DNA from: Rhopalosiphum padi
Lineage: Eukaryota; Arthropoda; Insecta; Hemiptera; Aphididae
Assembly: GCF_020882245.1 (NCBI RefSeq)
Contig: NC_083599.1
Span: forward strand, 22,454,865 to 22,518,864
DNA length: 64,000 nt
Direction: 5' to 3'
Shown: in pieces, positions 59,961-64,000 of the stretch
Numbering within the stretch: the first letter of the stretch is position 1
How the letters are laid out: each line of letters opens with the position of its first letter
Notes under the pieces: generated by a model
What the model was told of the DNA's origin: nothing
What the model saw: only the letters and a program-made list of their open reading frames with translations
Database searches by the model: none
Made by a program: the position numbers and the translations under genes

Positions 59961-61160
59961 AATATAATTGATTTACACAAAACGCATACTAAGAGTACCT
60001 TATAAGTTTGGTTTTCATATCTTCCATCATTGCAGAATTATACGCAACTAGACATTACAGATATTTTGTGATTGTAATTATTGGCTATTTATAATTTTAC
60101 TAAACATGAGGCATAAACTCACCAGAAGTAATACAAATAATTTAATAAAATAATAAATATTAGTTTATTTTTTAAATAAATAATAAAACCTAATTAATAA
60201 TAAAGTAGTTTAATTTAAATATAAAAATAAATATGTTTTTTAATTAGTTAAAGTTCCCCACCTGACTATAAACAAGCTTGAGCTCTAAATGAAACACTGT
60301 TTATTCCTTTGTTTTAACGACCGATATTCGATTTTATAATAACAACGCGTATAACTCTGCAATTATGGAAAATAGAAAACCAAACTTATAAAGTATTCTA
60401 GATATTATTCAGTAAAATAATACACAACCAAAAAAACCTATACTAAATATTGAATTATTTGGAGTAATACGAGATTTATTTTTAAAAATTCTAAATTTTG
60501 ATAAATAAAAGTTTACTTTTTTCAATTTAATAATAATAATTTGCATAATTCTGGTTTAATTGCGTATGTTGGTTAATAGGATAATTAAATAGCTTTAAAT
60601 TTAAAAAAAAAATTATGTTAAAATGTTGAAAAGTTTTGAGGAAACATAAAAATTGCGCGGTTTGGTTTTATTTAAAAAAAAGATAAATTATCCATAACTT
60701 AAAAAATATTAAAGTTAGACCCCCTCTTTAAAGGATATTTCTTCTTCATTTTAGGTATACTTTCAAATTACGTCGGTCGGTCACTTCTACCCGGAACACA
60801 TTGTATAATACATTATAATCACTTCTACGCATCCCTACGCGATTACACTACACCCTGCTGTAGAAAACAGTTCTACCATTGTGGAGTGTCGCTCAATTGC
60901 TAAAAAACCAATATTCAGCAAGCCGCGACATGTTCTCACGTTGGGACGGAGTATTGTATCACAGAAACAAGTCAACTATTAATTGTAAGCACACAAGTGT
61001 ACTGGCCATTTGCGCACAAGTCAATCACCGAGTGTCCTAGTCGGTAACCTTATTAAACTAAGTATAATAATACGAGTATATAATACTTACTATTAACTAT
61101 ACAAATTACAAGTACTAAGATTACTAAATAGTAAAGTATAGGATACCTACGTAATTGTAA
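59961..61160. other. AT-rich intergenic DNA
   Basis: No exon or element boundary recognised; 60760-61020 is slightly GC-richer. Confidence 0.4.
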
Positions 61161-61359
61161 AGCTGGTTACATACGTAGTGGTTTATATCCGTCTACAACT
61201 CAACATGGGGTTATTCAATTTGTATATTTGTATGAGAAAAATCGCTTATGTTTAATTTCGGGCGGTCGACTGCTTCCGCTCACTAAAACCCGCATGTGTA
61301 AGCAAAACGGTAGACGCGGTTTCTAGCCACCGCGGATAAAAACCACTGTATGAGCAGCT
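61161..61359. mobile_element. Short MITE with AGCTG termini
   Basis: Inverted ends: left AGCTGGTTACATACGTAGTG then GTTTATATCCG; right (reverse complement) AGCTGCTCATACAGTGG then TTTTTATCCG. The interior has further CG-rich words (GGGCGGTCGAC, ACCGCGGATAA). No target duplication identified with certainty and no transposase. Confidence 0.6.
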
Positions 61360-62432
61360 GAAGACAGTACTCACGTTGGTGTCAAAGTAATACAGTTAGA
61401 TTTCTGTATCTATATTCTATAGATAATCATTTGCATGTTGATTACCGACAGATTTATTAGAGAGTATGCCTATAAAAACCTAAGCCAGAGATGTAATATA
61501 GAAATTTTACAAAAATTTAATATTCTTAGAGAAAAATATTATTATTGTAAGGTGAAGTTAATTAAATAGTACAGAAACGAATAAAAGTTTAATAATTTAA
61601 TAGTTTATTATAACCATATATCATTTTGTATAATATAGAATTTCAGTACTATAAATATGTTTTTAAGACATATTATGTCGCGAATTTATATATTAACATT
61701 CATATTACATAAAAATAAATAATTATATATCTATCTTTTTATCACAATTATTGTCCACTGATCATAATTTTCTACATCGCTCAAGCATAACACTAAAACA
61801 ACTGATTACACATATTGACCATAACAAACATGAAAATGGTCACTTTTAGCAATAAAAATTAGAAATGTAACTATTCAATTTTTATAATAAGGCAGGGAAA
61901 AGTATACATTTATGATCAAAATATATACAGATATTGAGAAGAGCATGTTTAAAACTAAAATATTTAGTCAATTATTTTTTTACATTTTTTTTTATATATA
62001 TATATATATATATTAGAAATAACATTAACCGTAACTTTATTAAACATTATTAATTTATAATAACTGTACACAATAGTCCGACATTGGTATCAATATATAT
62101 AGAAAAATATAGTTATTTTCTCCAATGAATTATCTTCATAAAAATTATTATTTTGTAAATTCAAAACTTTTATAAGAATTTGTATTAAGACACATTACAT
62201 TAAATTAAATTAAATTTTGAAATAGCAGTCTCCATATTTACTGAAGCATGTATTAAAAACTAATGTAGATAATAAAGACACAATTATATTATATATTATA
62301 ATTCATATAAATATACCAACAAAATTAATTTGTCAAAAAGAGAAGGGTGCAGAGGTAACAATAAATTTAGGTCATTTATTATTTTTATTGTTAAGAAGAC
62401 TAGCTTTAATATAAAGTAAAACTAGATGTACA
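61360..62432. other. AT-rich intergenic DNA
   Basis: Contains a (TA)n tract at about 61995-62013; otherwise nothing recognised. Confidence 0.4.
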
Positions 62433-62577
62433 CAGGGGTGTTCCCATAGGGTATACTACATATACGCCGTATACTCTTAAGATTTTTATTCAATAGTATG
62501 GGTAACTGCGTATACCCATAATACATGCGTATTTGATGATATAGTATACTCTCAAAAAATTCATGGGAACACCACTG
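62433..62577. mobile_element. 145-bp hAT MITE with perfect 8-bp target duplication
   Basis: Starts CAGGGGTGTTCCCAT and ends ATGGGAACACCACTG, a 15-bp inverted repeat with one mismatch. Identical GATGTACA flanks both sides (62425-62432, 62578-62585). The interior has mirrored GTATAC words. The 8-bp duplication is diagnostic of hAT. Confidence 0.9.
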
Positions 62578-62819
62578 GATGTACAAAAGATAAATAAATT
62601 AAAATAAAACCTATAACAAAAAAACACTGTATACAAATATTTGCAAATTTATAAATAATTGAATTCCAAAGGAAATAAATGAAAAATGGCTAAGTATTTA
62701 GAATTTTTATTTTTATTTTTATAAATTTTTTATTACATGGTATTTACAATAAAATAAAAAAAATAGAAGAATTTGTGTCAATTGATGGACACACGCAGCT
62801 ATAATATAGTGTTGGTACA

Positions 62820-63731
62820 CTACTCAAATGTTTCATCGGAATCAGAATCGTTTACTGTCAGTGAAAGGAAGAATGAATTTAAAACTACAATAGCTATGGT
62901 TTTTCTTTCAAAGTCTTCATTAAATCTTAGTTTGAATTCATATTCTTTTTTCCATAGTTCAAACGATTCTTTACTTATAATACTATCCTGATAGAGTGTA
63001 TGGAATAGTCTTAATACCATTCCTAGTGGAAAAACAATTAAATTAATAATATATCTAAAAATTAAATCAATAGCAATTTACCTTTAGAATACCCAAGTAC
63101 TGCAGACATTATATGAATGTCAGACAGACATTGAATTTCTCGAGCCTGGATTTCAGGTTCTGGAAGTGGTTCAGACCGAATATATTAAGTCAATCATTTC
63201 ACATGAGCATGGTCAAAGAAATCTTTGTAAGAATGATTCGGTTCTAAAAGTTCAAATTTAATATTTGAATAACTAGTATACAAAAGTATCAAAAATAGCG
63301 ACTTACTTGAACCTACTATGACAATAGCTAATTAATGCTCGCACAAACAGAGAGCATTTTATTATTTCTGCACCGATCTTAACTTTAATTAAATAAAAAA
63401 AATTAAGTTATAACACAATACCAAACATAAAAACCATAAAAAAATATAGTGCAACATTTTAAATCACTAATTAATTTACTCACATTTATCCAACTATTTA
63501 ATATAGCATACAGTAGTTTACTATCGTCTATCAGTCAGCTTCATTTTATCATACATAGCAATAGATAACAGGAATACTTCAATTCGCTAAAATTAAATGC
63601 ATTTTATAAACAAAATAAAAATAACATAAAAAGGTTTAAAAACTTACATCATTTTTAAAAAACTCATTTATTTGGTTATGAGGCATAAATACATCAAGAG
63701 AAACATCTGACATCCCCCACTTATTGTAAAT
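62820..63731 (-). pseudogene. eIF4G-type W2 domain, last exons; probably decayed; partial at right edge
   Basis: W2 (eIF5C-like) domains close eIF4G/DAP5-type translation initiation factors and recruit kinases or eIF2-related partners. Minus-strand exons: 63648-63731 (SLDVFMPHNQINEFFKND), 63307-63377 (EIIKCSLFVRALISYCHS), about 63082-63236, and 62820-63022 (MVLRLFHTLYQDSIISKESF, ELWKKEYEF, ending DSDETFE). FVRAL, LRLF..LY....IS.ESFELWK and the acidic C-terminal tail fit the family. The third exon contains in-frame TGA and TAA between DHAHVK and YIRSEPLPEPE, and its acceptor phase does not match the previous GTAAGT donor. Skipping those stops with a weaker donor and acceptor is possible but would delete conserved helix sequence. 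I judge it a decayed copy. Upstream exons, if any, lie beyond the window; a possible one is near 63888-63940. Confidence 0.6.
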
Positions 63732-64000
63732 CTACAATATACCACCTTGGTGCTAAAAATACAAAACATATCATTCATATAGGTAAAAAATGTATTAGAT
63801 ATAGTGAAATAAATAATTAAATTAAGAACAAAATATAAGTTACAAATATATATAACAAATAACATTAAGAAAATGTCTAAATGTTAAGCTTATACTCATT
63901 AGAAACATTATGCATTACATCAGAATGAATAGTACATGTTCTATAAATTAAATAAAGTTCAATTTTAATTAGGTACAGAATGATAACAAAAAAGTTTTTA

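Noticed and set aside
1..64000. tRNA genes, rRNA, CRISPR arrays, bacterial-type operons
   Set aside because: I looked for tRNA B-box words, rRNA signatures and regularly spaced repeats and found none that hold up; the window is clearly nuclear eukaryotic DNA.

Overview
This is a eukaryotic, intron-bearing, strongly AT-rich genomic window. Gene structure (GT-AG introns, many 50-80 nt), insect-type spliceosomal RNAs and the mix of TTAA-, TA- and 8-bp-flanked DNA-transposon remnants point to a hemipteran insect, most likely an aphid. The genus-level guess is inference; the gene calls do not depend on it.

Layout. (1) 538-6027, plus strand: a complete 11-exon gene for the large subunit of general transcription factor IIF (RAP74/TFIIF-alpha, 508 aa). 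Its 3.1-kb intron 2 carries two MITEs. (2) 6.0-14.8 kb: no gene found; it holds a pogo/Tigger-like MITE and a hAT remnant with a perfect 8-bp target duplication. (3) 14.85-19.28 kb: two spliceosomal RNA genes on opposite strands, U5 (minus) and U2 (plus), about 4.1 kb apart, with an unassigned CpG-rich tract between. (4) 19.3-37.5 kb: gene-poor and repeat-rich, with remnants of BEL/Pao, mariner and hAT elements and several MITEs. (5) 37.6-40.7 kb: an uncharacterised two-exon minus-strand gene with a Lys/Ser/Asn repeat tail, and next to it an inverted, intronless, stop-ridden retrocopy. (6) 41.6-47 kb: a fold-back element, a PIF/Harbinger remnant, CpG-rich tracts. (7) 47.3-52.9 kb: a complete six-exon ING4/5-type gene (252 aa, minus strand, PHD finger), and 4.4 kb beyond its 3' end an inverted genomic copy of its exon 5. 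(8) 53.3-55.9 kb: three tandem copies of a CpG-rich unit immediately upstream of ING, each altered by insertions. (9) 56.3-62.6 kb: MITEs and a roughly 1-kb repeat family. (10) 62.8-63.7 kb: the last exons of an eIF4G-type W2-domain gene or copy, minus strand, apparently decayed and running off the right edge.

The recognisable genes act in general nuclear functions (Pol II initiation, splicing, chromatin reading, translation) and are not an operon or pathway cluster. I found no evidence for a wholly new system. The most interesting items are the retrocopy/parent pair with conflicting splice phases, the local duplications around ING, and the linked U2/U5 pair.
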